Under the pieces are notes generated by a model. That model was not told where the DNA came from and did not search any database. It saw only the letters and a list, made by a program, of their open reading frames with translations. Positions 26,770 through 36,861 of a stretch of DNA of 64,000 nucleotides are shown piece by piece. A program made the translations under genes and the position numbers. The DNA comes from Pseudomonas cyclaminis (GTDB taxonomy: Bacteria > Pseudomonadota > Gammaproteobacteria > Pseudomonadales > Pseudomonadaceae), in NCBI RefSeq assembly GCF_015163715.1, contig NZ_JADDUM010000137.1, positions 21,712 to 85,711 of the forward strand, written 5' to 3'. How positions within the stretch are numbered: position 1 is the stretch's first letter; each line of letters starts with the position of its first letter.

Positions 26770-27762
26770 ATGGGTGGCTTTATCGACATGCAACAGCTGC
26801 ATGATGAGTTGCTCACCCAGCTCATCAAGACCCTCACGCCTGCGCAGATGAAGCAGTTGGAACCGCACCTGGCGCCGCTGATCCAGAACGCCGCCCAGGC
26901 GGTGGCCGAAGACCTGATCGCCTACGCCTACCGCGACCCGGCATCACGCGGGCGCGGCGAGCTGATCCTGGAATCCTATGCCTCGTTCAAGGCGGTGCTG
27001 TATTACCGCCTTGCACACCTTGTGTGGAATTTCCCCGACCAGACCAACGGAGTGTTCTCACGCATCGCCCTCACGCTCAGCAACCAGGGCAAGGTGCTGT
27101 CCGGTGCGGAGATTCACCCGGCGGCGCGCATCGGCCGCCGCTTTGTGCTGGATCACGGCTACGGCACCGTGATCGGTGAAACCTGCGAGATCGGCCACGA
27201 CTGCTACATCCTCTGCGGCGTGACCCTTGGCGCCCGGGGCATCGCCAACAACCCCGACGGCAAGCGCCATCCACGCCTGGGCAACAACGTCGAAGTCGGC
27301 TCCGGCGCACGCGTGCTGGGGTACGTGTTGATTGGCGACAACGTGTTTATCAGCCCGTCCTGCGTGATCACCCAGGACGTGCCCGCCGGGACCAAGGTCA
27401 AGGTGGTGAACCAGATCCAACTGCAAAAAAACGATGAATCGGACCACAGCAACTACCTCGGCGCCTTCGCCCTGGAAGAGCGCTTGCATGTGGTCGGCGA
27501 GGTCAATGCCAGCCACAAGGTCACGGTGCTGGACGCCGACTTCCACCCTCTGCCGGGGCTGATGCTGGAACCGACGGTGAAGGAGCGTCACCACCTGCAG
27601 TTTCGCCTGCACCGCGTCGAAGCCGGCAATCAACTGCCACGCCTGCCGCTGAACCTGAAAATCTGCGGCCCGGAATTTGAAATCACCCTGCTTTCCCCCC
27701 CTGGCTTGAGTGCAATGGTGCGCCACCTGTTGCAAGCCAGCCCACTGATCGTCGGAGGTTGA
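26770..27762 (+). CDS. Serine acetyltransferase-like protein with long C-terminal extension
   Basis: A 330-residue CysE-like acyltransferase. Residues 20-110 are the helical N-terminal part (RDPASRGRGELILESYASFKAVLYYRLAH). Residues 115-215 are the left-handed beta-helix of hexapeptide repeats (GAEIHPAARIGRRFVLDHG, GTVIGETCEIGHDCYILCGVTLG, HPRLGNNVEVGSGARVLG). Residues 220-330 form an extension not present in ordinary CysE (about 270) and not recognised by me. It would make O-acetylserine for the adjacent cysteine-synthase-like enzyme. The ATG at 26770 follows a GGGGGTG site; an ATG six codons later is possible. Confidence 0.85.
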   Translation: MGGFIDMQQLHDELLTQLIKTLTPAQMKQLEPHLAPLIQNAAQAVAEDLIAYAYRDPASRGRGELILESYASFKAVLYYRLAHLVWNFPDQTNGVFSRIALTLSNQGKVLSGAEIHPAARIGRRFVLDHGYGTVIGETCEIGHDCYILCGVTLGARGIANNPDGKRHPRLGNNVEVGSGARVLGYVLIGDNVFISPSCVITQDVPAGTKVKVVNQIQLQKNDESDHSNYLGAFALEERLHVVGEVNASHKVTVLDADFHPLPGLMLEPTVKERHHLQFRLHRVEAGNQLPRLPLNLKICGPEFEITLLSPPGLSAMVRHLLQASPLIVGG

Positions 27763-27764
27763 AC

Positions 27765-28493
27765 ATGTCTGTGCACACCATGGAAACCCTGGCGCTGTTT
27801 GACAGCGCGCCCTACCAGAACGCCTTCAGCGCCCGGGTGATTGCCGTCAGCGAACACGGCATTGCCCTGGAACACACGTTGTTCTATCCCACCGGCGGCG
27901 GACAGCCAGGCGACACCGGCCGCTTGACCCTGGCCGACGGGACGCAGGTGGCCGTGACCGGCACCGTACGCGACCCGGTGCTGCGTTCGATCATCTGGCA
28001 TCAGGTGGAACACTGCCCCGAGCAGTTGACCGCCGGGGTCCAGGTCGATGCCGGCCTCGATTGGGAACGACGCTATCAGCACATGAAAATGCACACCTGC
28101 CTGCACTTGCTGTGCTCGATCATCGATGCGCCGGTGACGGGTTGCAGCATCAGTGCCGACAAGGGCCGCCTGGATTTCGACCTGCCGGAAATGACCCTCG
28201 ACAAAGACAGCATCACCCGCGACCTCAACGCGCTGATCGAACAGGCTCACCCGGTGAAAACCCTGTCGATGGCCGCCACGGAATACTCCACCCTGCTGCA
28301 GATCACCCGTACCCAGGCGGTCGCGCCGCCGGTGATCCAAGGCTCGGTACGGGTAATTGAAATTGCCGGGATCGACATCCAGCCGTGTGGCGGCACCCAT
28401 GTGATCAACACCGAGGAAATCGGCCGGGTGTTCTGCGAAAAAATCGAGAAGAAGAGCAAGCACAACCGCAGGGTGATCCTGCGGTTTGAGTGA
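27765..28493 (+). CDS. AlaX-type alanyl-tRNA editing protein
   Basis: A 242-residue stand-alone editing domain related to the one in AlaRS. It has the family opening LFYPTGGGQPGDTGRL, the zinc ligands HMKMH near residue 107 and CGGTHV near residue 207. AlaX proteins hydrolyse Ser- or Gly-tRNA(Ala). The ATG at 27765 has a GGAGG site six bases upstream and lies two bases after the acetyltransferase stop, so it belongs to the operon. Its link to a cysteine-type pathway may be protection against mischarging when serine-derived intermediates or analogues build up; this is inference. Confidence 0.88.
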   Translation: MSVHTMETLALFDSAPYQNAFSARVIAVSEHGIALEHTLFYPTGGGQPGDTGRLTLADGTQVAVTGTVRDPVLRSIIWHQVEHCPEQLTAGVQVDAGLDWERRYQHMKMHTCLHLLCSIIDAPVTGCSISADKGRLDFDLPEMTLDKDSITRDLNALIEQAHPVKTLSMAATEYSTLLQITRTQAVAPPVIQGSVRVIEIAGIDIQPCGGTHVINTEEIGRVFCEKIEKKSKHNRRVILRFE

Positions 28494-28507
28494 ACTCGAT
28501 TCAAAAT

Positions 28508-28532
28508 ATGGGAGGGGCTGGCCCACTCCCAC
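28508..28532. repeat. REP-like palindrome (degenerate GTGGGAGGGGC class)
   Basis: TATGGGAGGGGCTGGCCCACTCCCACA, an imperfect copy of the GTGGGAGGGGCAAGCCCC repeat, between convergent alaX and prpD. Confidence 0.65.
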
Positions 28533-28549
28533 ATTGACCGAGTTGCTTT

Positions 28550-30034
28550 CTAGATCACGAACAGGTCCATGAAGCGGTTCACCGGTGTGGCCTCAAGCTT
28601 CGCCGGGTCTTTGCACAAGGCAAAAATCTCGGCGCTGCGCTGCGCCGTGAACCGCGTGGCCAGGTTGGCTTTGAACTTGTCCTCCAACAGCGGAATGCCA
28701 TCCACCCGACGGCGACGATGGCCGATGGGATATTCCACCGCGACCTGTTCAGTGCTGGAGCCATCCGTGAAGAACACCTGCACCGCATTGGCGATGGAGC
28801 GTTTGTCGGCCTCCAGGTATTCGCGGCTGTAACGCGGGTCTTCAATGATCACCATCTTGTCGCGCAGCGCGTCGATGATCGGGTGGGCAGCATGGAATTC
28901 ATCTTCATACTGCTCGGCCACCAGATTCCCGAACGCCAGGGGCACGGCGGTCATATATTGAAGGCAGTGGTCGCGGTCGGCGGCGTTGGCCAATGGGCCG
29001 ACCTTGGAGATGATGCGGATTGCCGACTCGTGGGTGGTGATCACGATGCGCTCGATGTCGGACAGCCGATTTTTCACCTGCGGATGCAGGATCACCGCCG
29101 CTTCGCAGGCCGTTTGCGCATGAAACTCGGCGGGGAAGCTGATCTTGAACAGCACGTTCTCCATCACATAGGTGCCGTACGCCTGGGACAGGCTGAATGT
29201 GCGCTGGTCCTCGGGCTTGAGCGCCAGGTCCTTGTTGGTGTGGCTGAACAGCACATCGTAAAAGCCCCACTGCGGCGCGCTTAATACGCCGGGGATGCCC
29301 ATCTCGCCACGCAGCGCGATATCCGCCAGGCGCACGCCACGACTCGATGCATCGCCCGCCGCCCAGGATTTGCGCGAGCCGGCATTCGGCGCATGGCGGT
29401 AAGTGCGCAGCGCCTGTCCGTCCACAAACGCGTGGGACAAGGCCGCCAGCAGTTGCTCACGGTTGGCGCCCATCAGCTTGGCGGTGACCGCTGTCGACGC
29501 GACTTTCACCAGCAACACATGGTCGAGACCGACACGATTGAAGGAGTTTTCCAGCGCGATCACGCCCTGGATTTCGTGGGCCATGATCATCGCTTCCAGC
29601 ACCGCACGCACGGTCAGCGGCGCATCGCCATTGGCCACGCGTTTTTGCGACAGGTGATCGGCCACGGCGAGGATGCCGCCAAGGTTATCCGAAGGATGGC
29701 CCCATTCGGCGGCGAGCCAGGTGTCGTTGTAGTCGAGCCAGCGCACGATACAGCCGATGTCCCACGCCGCCTTGATCGGGTCCAGGCGAAACGACGTGCC
29801 CGGCACCCGCGCACCAAACGGCACCACTGTACCCTCGACGATCGGCCCCAGGTGCTTGGTGCACTCTGGAAACCGCAGGGCCAGCAGGCCGCAGCCGAGG
29901 GTGTCCATCAGGCAGTTGCGCGCGGTGTCCAGCGCGGCTGGGGAGTCGATCCGGTAGGTGAGGACGTAGTCGGCAATGTCCTGCAGGACCTGGTCGTAAT
30001 CGGGGCGGTTGTTCTGGTCGACGTTGGCGCTCAT
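28550..30034 (-). CDS. prpD: 2-methylcitrate dehydratase PrpD
   Basis: Dehydrates 2-methylcitrate in the 2-methylcitrate cycle for propionate. The 494-residue MmgE/PrpD-family protein starts [24 protein letters not shown] and has [49 protein letters not shown] and [14 protein letters not shown]. It lies at the distal end of the prp set. In strains with acnD and prpF, PrpD is often accessory, because AcnD/PrpF can supply the dehydratase step. Confidence 0.95.
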   Translation of the reverse strand: MSANVDQNNRPDYDQVLQDIADYVLTYRIDSPAALDTARNCLMDTLGCGLLALRFPECTKHLGPIVEGTVVPFGARVPGTSFRLDPIKAAWDIGCIVRWLDYNDTWLAAEWGHPSDNLGGILAVADHLSQKRVANGDAPLTVRAVLEAMIMAHEIQGVIALENSFNRVGLDHVLLVKVASTAVTAKLMGANREQLLAALSHAFVDGQALRTYRHAPNAGSRKSWAAGDASSRGVRLADIALRGEMGIPGVLSAPQWGFYDVLFSHTNKDLALKPEDQRTFSLSQAYGTYVMENVLFKISFPAEFHAQTACEAAVILHPQVKNRLSDIERIVITTHESAIRIISKVGPLANAADRDHCLQYMTAVPLAFGNLVAEQYEDEFHAAHPIIDALRDKMVIIEDPRYSREYLEADKRSIANAVQVFFTDGSSTEQVAVEYPIGHRRRRVDGIPLLEDKFKANLATRFTAQRSAEIFALCKDPAKLEATPVNRFMDLFVI

Positions 30035-30118
30035 GGCAGATCTCCAAAGTGGGTTAGGGTTATTGCATCCTCAGGGTCAGGGTTGATCGTTTCGCAGGTC
30101 TGAATGCCTGTTTATGAC

Positions 30119-30147
30119 TGTGGGAGGGGGCTTGCCCCCTTCCACAC
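30119..30147. repeat. REP-like palindrome between prpF and prpD
   Basis: TGTGGGAGGGGGC TTGCCCCCTTCCACA-type inverted repeat, in the 129-bp gap after prpF; it may temper expression of prpD relative to the genes upstream. Confidence 0.8.
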
Positions 30148-30163
30148 GTGTGTGTGCAGGGTT

Positions 30164-31354
30164 TTAGAAGGCGTCGCCGGGCACACGCACGAAGCCTTCC
30201 ATCAACACCCGCGCACTGCGGCTCATGATGGCTTTCTTCACCACCCATTCGCCGTTCACCTGGGTGGCTTCGGCCCCCACGCGCAACGTGCCCGACGGAT
30301 GCCCGAAGCGCACCGCATTACGCTCAATGCCGCCTGCGGCGAGGTTGACCAAGGTCCCGGAAATCGCCGCCGCCGTGCCAATCGCCACCGCCGCCGTGCC
30401 CATCATCGCGTGATGCAGCTTGCCCATGGACAGTGCGCGCACCAGCAAGTCCACATCGCCAGCCTTGATCGCCTTGCCGCTGGACGCTACGTAATCCGCA
30501 GGCTTGGCCACAAACGCGACTTTCGGCGTGTGCTGGCGCTGGGCGGCTTCGTCCAGGTGTTTGATCAGGCCCATGCGCAACGCGCCATAGGCCCGCACGG
30601 TCTCGAACATGGCCAGGGCCTTGGGGTCGCCATTGATCGCGCCTTGCAACTCGGTGCCGGTGTAGCCGAGGTCTTCGGCGTTGATGAAGATCGTCGGGAT
30701 ACCGGCATTGATCAGCGTGGCCTTGAAGGTGCCGACACCGGGCACTTCGAGGTCGTCGATCAGGTTGCCGGTGGGGAACATCGAGCCACCGCCGCCCTCT
30801 TCTTCTGCCGCCGGGTCCATGAACTCCAACTGCACTTCGGCGGCCGGGAAGGTCACGCCGTCCAGTTCGAAGTCACCGGTTTCCTGCACTGCGCCATCGG
30901 TAATCGGTACGTGGGCGATGATGGTCTTGCCGATATTGGCCTGCCACACACGCACCACGGCCACGCCGTTGTGCGGGATGCGGGCCGGGTCGACCAGCCC
31001 GGCGCTGACGGCGAACGAGCCCACCGCCGCCGACAGGTTGCCGCAGTTACCGCTCCAGTCGACAAAGGGCTTGTCGATGGAGACCTGCCCGAACAGGTAG
31101 TCCACGTCGTGCCCGGCGCGGGTGCTTTTGGCCAGGATCACGCTTTTGCTGGTGCTCGACGTGGCGCCGCCCATGCCGTCGATTTGTTTGTCATAGGGGT
31201 CGGGGCTGCCGATCACCCTCAGCAGCAAGGCATCGCGTGCCGCGCCCGGTACCTGCGCCGAGGCGGGCAGGTCCTGGAGGCTGAAAAATACGCCCTTGCT
31301 GGTGCCGCCACGCATGTAGGTGGCGGGGATCTTGATTTGCGGTGCGTGTGCCAT
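30164..31354 (-). CDS. prpF: 2-methylaconitate cis-trans isomerase PrpF
   Basis: Isomerises the product of AcnD to 2-methyl-cis-aconitate. The 396-residue protein has IPATYMRGGTSKGVFF at the N-terminus, with the conserved GGTSKG, and MGGATSSTSKSVILAKS and DWSGNCGNLSAAVGSFA, the signatures of this diaminopimelate-epimerase-like fold. The ATG at 31354 is 10 bp after the acnD stop. The pairing acnD–prpF is diagnostic. Confidence 0.95.
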   Translation of the reverse strand: MAHAPQIKIPATYMRGGTSKGVFFSLQDLPASAQVPGAARDALLLRVIGSPDPYDKQIDGMGGATSSTSKSVILAKSTRAGHDVDYLFGQVSIDKPFVDWSGNCGNLSAAVGSFAVSAGLVDPARIPHNGVAVVRVWQANIGKTIIAHVPITDGAVQETGDFELDGVTFPAAEVQLEFMDPAAEEEGGGGSMFPTGNLIDDLEVPGVGTFKATLINAGIPTIFINAEDLGYTGTELQGAINGDPKALAMFETVRAYGALRMGLIKHLDEAAQRQHTPKVAFVAKPADYVASSGKAIKAGDVDLLVRALSMGKLHHAMMGTAAVAIGTAAAISGTLVNLAAGGIERNAVRFGHPSGTLRVGAEATQVNGEWVVKKAIMSRSARVLMEGFVRVPGDAF

Positions 31355-31364
31355 GGTCGTCCTC

Positions 31365-33958
31365 TTAAGCGGTCGCCGCCGATTCCAGGAAGTCCTGGGC
31401 AAAACGTTGCAACACGCCGCCCGCCTCGTAGATCGACACTTCTTCGGCGGTGTCGAGGCGGCAGGTCACCGGCACTTCGACACGCTCGCCATTCTTGCGG
31501 TTGATCACCAGGGTCAACTGCGCACGCGGGGTGCGCTCGCCGACCACGTCATAGGTTTCGCTGCCGTCGATCAGCAAGGTGTGACGGTCGGTGCCCGGCA
31601 AAAACTCCAGGGGCAACACGCCCATGCCTACCAGGTTGGTGCGGTGGATGCGCTCGAAACCTTCGGCGGCAATCGCCTCCACACCGGCCAGACGCACGCC
31701 CTTGGCCGCCCAGTCGCGGGACGAGCCCTGGCCGTAGTCGGCGCCGGCGATGATGATCAGCGGTTGCTTGCGCTCCATGTAGGTTTCGATGGCTTCCCAC
31801 ATCCGCGTGACCTGGCCTTCCGGCTCGATACGCGCCAGGGAGCCCTGCTTGACCTTGCCGTTCTCCACGACCATTTCGTTGAACAGTTTCGGGTTGGCGA
31901 ACGTTGCGCGCTGGGCGGTCAAATGGTCGCCCCTGTGAGTCGCGTAGGAGTTGAAGTCGACTTCCGGCAAGCCCATTTTCGCCAGGTATTCGCCGGCGGC
32001 GCTGTCGAGCATGATCGCGTTGGACGGCGACAGGTGGTCGGTGGTGATGTTGTCCGGCAGCACCGCCAGCGGGCGCATGCCCTTGAGCGGACGCGCCCCG
32101 GCCAGCGCGCCTTCCCAGTAGGGCGGGCGGCGGATATAGGTGCTTTGCGGGCGCCAGTCGTACAGCGGCGTGACCTTGGGGCCGGTGTCTTCGTGGATCG
32201 CGAACATGGGGATATACACGGCGCGGAACTGCTCCGGCTTGACCGAAGCCTTGACCACGGCGTCGATCTCTTCGTCGCTCGGCCAAATGTCCTGCAGGCG
32301 GATTTCCTTGCCGTCGGCGTCGAGTCCGAGCACGTCCTTCTCGATGTCGAAACGGATGGTGCCGGCAATCGCGTAGGCCACCACCAGCGGCGGCGAGGCG
32401 AGGAAAGCTTGCTTGGCGTAGGGATGAATCCGCCCGTCGAAGTTACGGTTGCCCGAGAGCACGGCGGTGGCGTAGAGGTCGCGGTCGATGATCTCTTGCT
32501 GGATCACCGGGTCGAGCGCGCCGGACATGCCGTTGCAGGTGGTGCAGGCAAACGCCACCACGCCGAAACCGAGTTTATCCAGTTCATGCCCGAGCCCGGC
32601 TTCTTCCAGGTACATGGCCACGGTTTTCGAGCCGGGTGCGAGGGAAGACTTGACCCACGGCTTGCGCTTGAGCCCCAGTTTATTGGCATTGCGCGCCAAC
32701 AGGCCGGCGGCGATCACGTTGCGCGGGTTGCTGGTGTTGGTGCAACTGGTGATGGCGGCGATGATCACCGCGCCATCGGGCATTTGCCCCGGCACGTCAT
32801 CCCACTGGCCGGAGATGCCTTTAGCCGCCAGGTCGCGAGTGGCGACGCGGGCGTGGGGGTTGCTCGGGCCGGCCATGTTGCGCACGACGCTGGACAGGTC
32901 GAAGGTCAGGCCGCGCTCGTATTGCGCGCCTTTGAGGTCATCGGCCCACAGGCCTGTGTGGCGGGCGTATTGCTCGACGAGCGCAACCTGTTCGTCTTCA
33001 CGGCCGGTAAGTTTCAGGTAGGCAATGGTTTGCTGGTCGATATAGAACATCGCCGCCGTGGCGCCGTATTCCGGGGCCATGTTGGAGATGGTCGCACGGT
33101 CGCCCAAGGTGAGGGCCGAGGCACCTTCGCCGAAGAACTCCAGCCAGGCGCCGACGACTTTCTGTTTGCGCAGGAACTCGGTCAGCGCCAGCACCATATC
33201 GGTGGCGGTGATGCCCGGCAGCAGCTTGCCGGTCAGCTCGACACGACGCTTTCCGGCAGGCGCATCCACGAGGCGCGGCCGAGCATCACGCTCTCCGCTT
33301 CCAGGCCGCCGACGCCGATGGCGATCACGCCGAGGGCATCCACGTGGGGCGTATGGCTGTCGGTGCCGACGCAGGTATCAGGGAACGCCACGCCGTCGCG
33401 CACCTGGATCACCGGGGACATTTTCTCCAGGTTGATCTGGTGCATGATGCCGTTGCCCGGCGGGATCACGTCGACGTTCTTGAAGGCCTTTTTGGTCCAC
33501 TCGATAAAGTGGAAACGGTCTTCGTTGCGACGGTCTTCGATGGCGCGGTTTTTCTCGAACGCGTCAGGGTCAAAACCACCGGCTTCGACGGCCAGGGAGT
33601 GGTCGACGATCAGTTGGGTCGGCACCACCGGATTGACCTGCGCCGGGTCGCCGCCTTGCAGGGCGATGGCATCGCGCAGGCCGGCGAGGTCCACGAGGGC
33701 GGTCTGGCCGAGGATGTCATGACACACCACGCGGGCCGGGAACCAGGGGAAGTCGAGGTCGCGCTTGCGTTCGATCAACTGGCTCAGGGACGCTTTAAGG
33801 GTGGCCGGGTCGCAACGGCGCACCAGATTCTCGGCGAGCACACGGGAGGTGTAGGGCAAAGTGGCGTAGGCGCCAGGCGAGATGGCTTCGACTGCCGCTC
33901 GGGCGTCGAAGAAATCCAGGCGGCTGCCGGGGAGCGGTTTGCGGAATTCAGTGTTCAT
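31365..33958 (-). pseudogene. acnD: 2-methylcitrate dehydratase (Fe/S-dependent) AcnD, frameshifted
   Basis: Aconitase-family 4Fe-4S enzyme that dehydrates 2-methylcitrate to the trans form isomerised by PrpF. The N-terminal part reads from the ATG at 33958 (MNTEFRKPLPGSRLDFFDAR, CVGTDSHTPHVDALG) and runs out of frame after RASWMRLPESV near 33250. The rest continues in another frame (VELTGKLLPGITATDMVLAL, SCTNTSNPRN, CTTCNG with cluster cysteines, YGQGSSRDWAAKG). One added base (GTCGTGTCGAG to GTCGGTGTCGAG on the coding strand) restores a 864-residue protein of normal length. All other motifs are intact, so a sequence error is as likely as a recent mutation. Confidence 0.9.
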
Positions 33959-34030
33959 CGTCAGGACTCGGTCACGGTAGTTGCAAAAAGGAAGACCTGC
34001 GCCGATCCGAGGCTGGAATGGAATCAAAAT

Positions 34031-34056
34031 GTGGGAGGGGGCAAGCCCCCTCCCAC
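34031..34056. repeat. Perfect REP palindrome between prpC and acnD
   Basis: GTGGGAGGGGGC-AA-GCCCCCTCCCAC, a perfect 12-bp inverted repeat with a two-base centre, in the 133-bp gap after prpC. Confidence 0.9.
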
Positions 34057-34091
34057 TTTTGACCTCATTCCAATCCTGGAATCGCCGGTCT

Positions 34092-35219
34092 TCAGCGACG
34101 TTCGATTGGCACGAACTTGCGCTGTTCGACGCCGGTGTACTCGGCGCTTGGACGGATGATGCGGTTGTTGGCGCGTTGTTCGAACACATGCGCGGCCCAG
34201 CCGGTAAGGCGTGAGCAGACGAAGATCGGCGTGAACAGCTTGGTCGGGATGCCCATGAAGTGGTACGCCGAGGCGTGGTAGAAGTCGGCGTTGGGGAACA
34301 GCTTCTTCTGTTCCCACATGGTTTTGTCGATGGCTTCGGAGACCGGGAACAGCACCGTGTCGCCCACTTCATCGGCGAGCTTCTTCGCCCAGCCCTTGAT
34401 CACTTCATTACGCGGGTCGTTGTCTTTGTAGATCGCATGGCCGAAGCCCATGATCTTGTCTTTGCGCGCCAGCATGCCGAGGGTGCCTTCCACGGCGTCT
34501 TCGGCCGACGAGAAGCGCTCGATCATTTCCATCGCCGCTTCGTTGGCGCCGCCGTGCAGCGGGCCACGCAGGGAGCCGATGGCGGCGGTGACGCAGGAGT
34601 AAAGGTCGGACAGGGTCGAGGCGCACACGCGGGCGGTGAAGGTCGAGGCGTTGAATTCGTGCTCTGCGTAAAGGATCAGCGACACGTTCATGACCTTCTC
34701 ATGCAGCTCGCTCGGTTTCTTGCCGTGCAGCAGGTGCAGGAAGTGGCCACCGATGCTCGGCTCGTCGGTCACGCAGTCGATGCGCTTGCCGTCGTGGCTG
34801 AAGCGGTACCAGTAGCACATGATCGCCGGGAAGGCGGCGAGCAGACGGTCGGTGACGTCGCGCTGCACGCTGAAATCTTTCTCGGGCTCGATATTGCCCA
34901 GGAACGAGCAACCGGTACGCATCACGTCCATCGGGTGGGCGTCGGCGGGGATGCGTTCCAGCACTTCTTTCAGGGCTTGGGGCAGGTCGCGCAGCGTGCT
35001 CAGTTTTTTGCTGTAGTCAGCCAATTCGGTTTTGCTTGGCAGTTCGCCGTACAACAGCAGGTAGGCAACTTCTTCAAACTGCGCATCGGCGGCCAGTTCA
35101 CGCACGTCGTAGCCGCGATAGGTCAGGCCGGCACCGGCCTGGCCCACGGTGGACAGTGCAGTCTGCCCGGCTACCTGGCCACGCAGACCGGCACCACTCA
35201 ATACTTTTGCTTCAGCCAT
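34092..35219 (-). CDS. prpC: 2-methylcitrate synthase
   Basis: Condenses propionyl-CoA with oxaloacetate. The 375-residue citrate-synthase-fold protein starts MAEAKVLSGAGLRGQVAGQTAL and has the type signature LTYRGYDVRELA, the catalytic GGANEAAMEMIERF and GFGHAIYKDNDPRNEVIK, and DFYHASAYHFMGIP near the end. It is shorter than GltA and lacks its N-terminal part, as usual for PrpC. An ATTGGAG ribosome-binding site precedes the ATG. Confidence 0.95.
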   Translation of the reverse strand: MAEAKVLSGAGLRGQVAGQTALSTVGQAGAGLTYRGYDVRELAADAQFEEVAYLLLYGELPSKTELADYSKKLSTLRDLPQALKEVLERIPADAHPMDVMRTGCSFLGNIEPEKDFSVQRDVTDRLLAAFPAIMCYWYRFSHDGKRIDCVTDEPSIGGHFLHLLHGKKPSELHEKVMNVSLILYAEHEFNASTFTARVCASTLSDLYSCVTAAIGSLRGPLHGGANEAAMEMIERFSSAEDAVEGTLGMLARKDKIMGFGHAIYKDNDPRNEVIKGWAKKLADEVGDTVLFPVSEAIDKTMWEQKKLFPNADFYHASAYHFMGIPTKLFTPIFVCSRLTGWAAHVFEQRANNRIIRPSAEYTGVEQRKFVPIERR

Positions 35220-35260
35220 GTTCGTTCTCCAATTTTGTAGTTATTCAGGGAGGCCGTTCG

Positions 35261-36154
35261 TTACTTTTTCGCGGCGAACAGCGCGTCGAGCTTCTGCTCG
35301 AAGGTGTGGTAGTCGATGCGGTCGTAAAGCTCCATGCGGGTTTGCATGGTGTCGATCACGTTCTGTTGGGTGCCGTCGCGACGGATCGCGGTGTAGACGT
35401 TCTCGGCGGCCTTGTTCATGGCGCGGAAGGCCGAGAGCGGGTACAGCACCAGGGAAACATCGGCAGATTTCAACTGTTCGGTGGTGTAGAGCGGGGTCGA
35501 ACCGAATTCGGTGATGTTGGCCAGGATCGGCGCTTTCACCCGGGCGGCAAACAGCTTGTACATTTCAAGTTCGGTGATGGCCTCCGGGAACACCATGTCG
35601 GCGCCGGCCTCGATGCAGGCGGCGGCGCGCTCCAGCGCGGACTCCAGCCCTTCAACGGCGAGGGCATCAGTGCGCGCCATGATCACGAAACTGTCATCCG
35701 TACGCGCATCCACGGCGGCCTTGATGCGGTCGACCATTTCCTGCTGGGACACGATTTCTTTGTTCGGGCGATGACCGCAGCGCTTGGCACCGACCTGGTC
35801 TTCGATATGAATAGCAGCGGCGCCGAACTTGATCATAGACTTGACGGTGCGCGCCACGTTGAATGCCGAGGAACCGAAACCGGTGTCCACGTCCACCAGC
35901 AGCGGCAGGTCACACACATCGGTGATGCGGCGTACGTCGGTGAGCACGTCGTCCAGGCCGGTGATGCCCAGGTCAGGCACGCCCAGGGAGCCGGCCGCCA
36001 CGCCGCCGCCCGACAGATAAATCGCCTTGAAGCCCGCACGCTTGGCCAACAGCGCGTGGTTGGCATTGATAGCGCCGACGACCTGCAACGGCTGTTCGCT
36101 GGCAACCGCGTCACGGAAACGCTGGCCGGGTGTGCTTTTATTATTCGAACTCAT
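35261..36154 (-). CDS. prpB: 2-methylisocitrate lyase
   Basis: Cleaves 2-methylisocitrate to pyruvate and succinate. The 297-residue ICL/PEPM-family enzyme has [37 protein letters not shown], the catalytic loop [13 protein letters not shown] with active-site Cys, and [13 protein letters not shown]. Its ATG overlaps the stop of the upstream GntR regulator by four bases, so the two are translationally coupled. Confidence 0.96.
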   Translation of the reverse strand: MSSNNKSTPGQRFRDAVASEQPLQVVGAINANHALLAKRAGFKAIYLSGGGVAAGSLGVPDLGITGLDDVLTDVRRITDVCDLPLLVDVDTGFGSSAFNVARTVKSMIKFGAAAIHIEDQVGAKRCGHRPNKEIVSQQEMVDRIKAAVDARTDDSFVIMARTDALAVEGLESALERAAACIEAGADMVFPEAITELEMYKLFAARVKAPILANITEFGSTPLYTTEQLKSADVSLVLYPLSAFRAMNKAAENVYTAIRRDGTQQNVIDTMQTRMELYDRIDYHTFEQKLDALFAAKK

Positions 36155-36861
36155 GACTCACCTCTATCAGGGGCGCCGTCCGGGAAATGACGGGCAATGT
36201 TGCGTTTGGACGCGCCGATATGACGGCGCATCAGCAGTTCGGCCAGTTCACCGTCGCGATCGGCAATCGCATCAAGAATGCGGTGATGCTCGGCAAAGGC
36301 CTGGCGTGGACGATTGGGGGTGGCGGAGAACTGGATGCGGTACATGCGCACCAACTGGTACAGCTCGCCGCAGAGCATTTGGGTCAGGGTGCGGTTACCG
36401 GCGCCTTGAATTATCCGGTAATGAAAATCGAAGTCGCCTTCCTGCTGGTAATAGCCGACACCGGCCTGGAACGCGGCATCCCGTTCGTGGGTGTGCAGCA
36501 CCTGGCGCAGCTCTTCGATTTCAGCGTCAGTCATGCGCTCGGCGGCCAGGCGGCAGGCCATGCCTTCCAGGGACTCGCGGATCTCATACAGCTCGACCAG
36601 CTCGGCGTGGCTCAAGGACACCACTCTGGCGCCGACATGGGGCACGCGCACCAGCAATCGCTGGCCCTCCAGGCGATGGATCGCCTCGCGCAGCGGGCCA
36701 CGGCTGATGCCGTAGGTGCGCGCCAGCTCCGGCTCGGAAATCTTGCTGCCGGGGGCAATCTCACCCTTGACGATGGCGGCCTGGATGCGCCGGAAGACGT
36801 TCTCGGACATGGTCTGGGAATCGTCCTGCGTCACCACCGGCGTTTGCAGCTGATCCAGCAT
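36151..36861 (-). CDS. GntR-family (FCD) regulator of the prp operon
   Basis: A 236-residue repressor-type protein. Residues 15-85 hold the GntR winged helix ([40 protein letters not shown]); residues 95-225 hold the all-helical FCD effector domain ([37 protein letters not shown]). Metal-binding Asp and His positions are visible in DFDFHYRII and [10 protein letters not shown]. The ATG at 36861 is chosen because earlier in-frame codons overlap the promoter and operator. It leads the prp operon and probably autoregulates; a 2-methylcitrate-type effector is expected. Confidence 0.92.
   Translation of the reverse strand: MLDQLQTPVVTQDDSQTMSENVFRRIQAAIVKGEIAPGSKISEPELARTYGISRGPLREAIHRLEGQRLLVRVPHVGARVVSLSHAELVELYEIRESLEGMACRLAAERMTDAEIEELRQVLHTHERDAAFQAGVGYYQQEGDFDFHYRIIQGAGNRTLTQMLCGELYQLVRMYRIQFSATPNRPRQAFAEHHRILDAIADRDGELAELLMRRHIGASKRNIARHFPDGAPDRGES

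Noticed and set aside
31320..33722. 800-codon plus-strand open frame
   Set aside because: Antisense of acnD; the minus strand carries all aconitase motifs.
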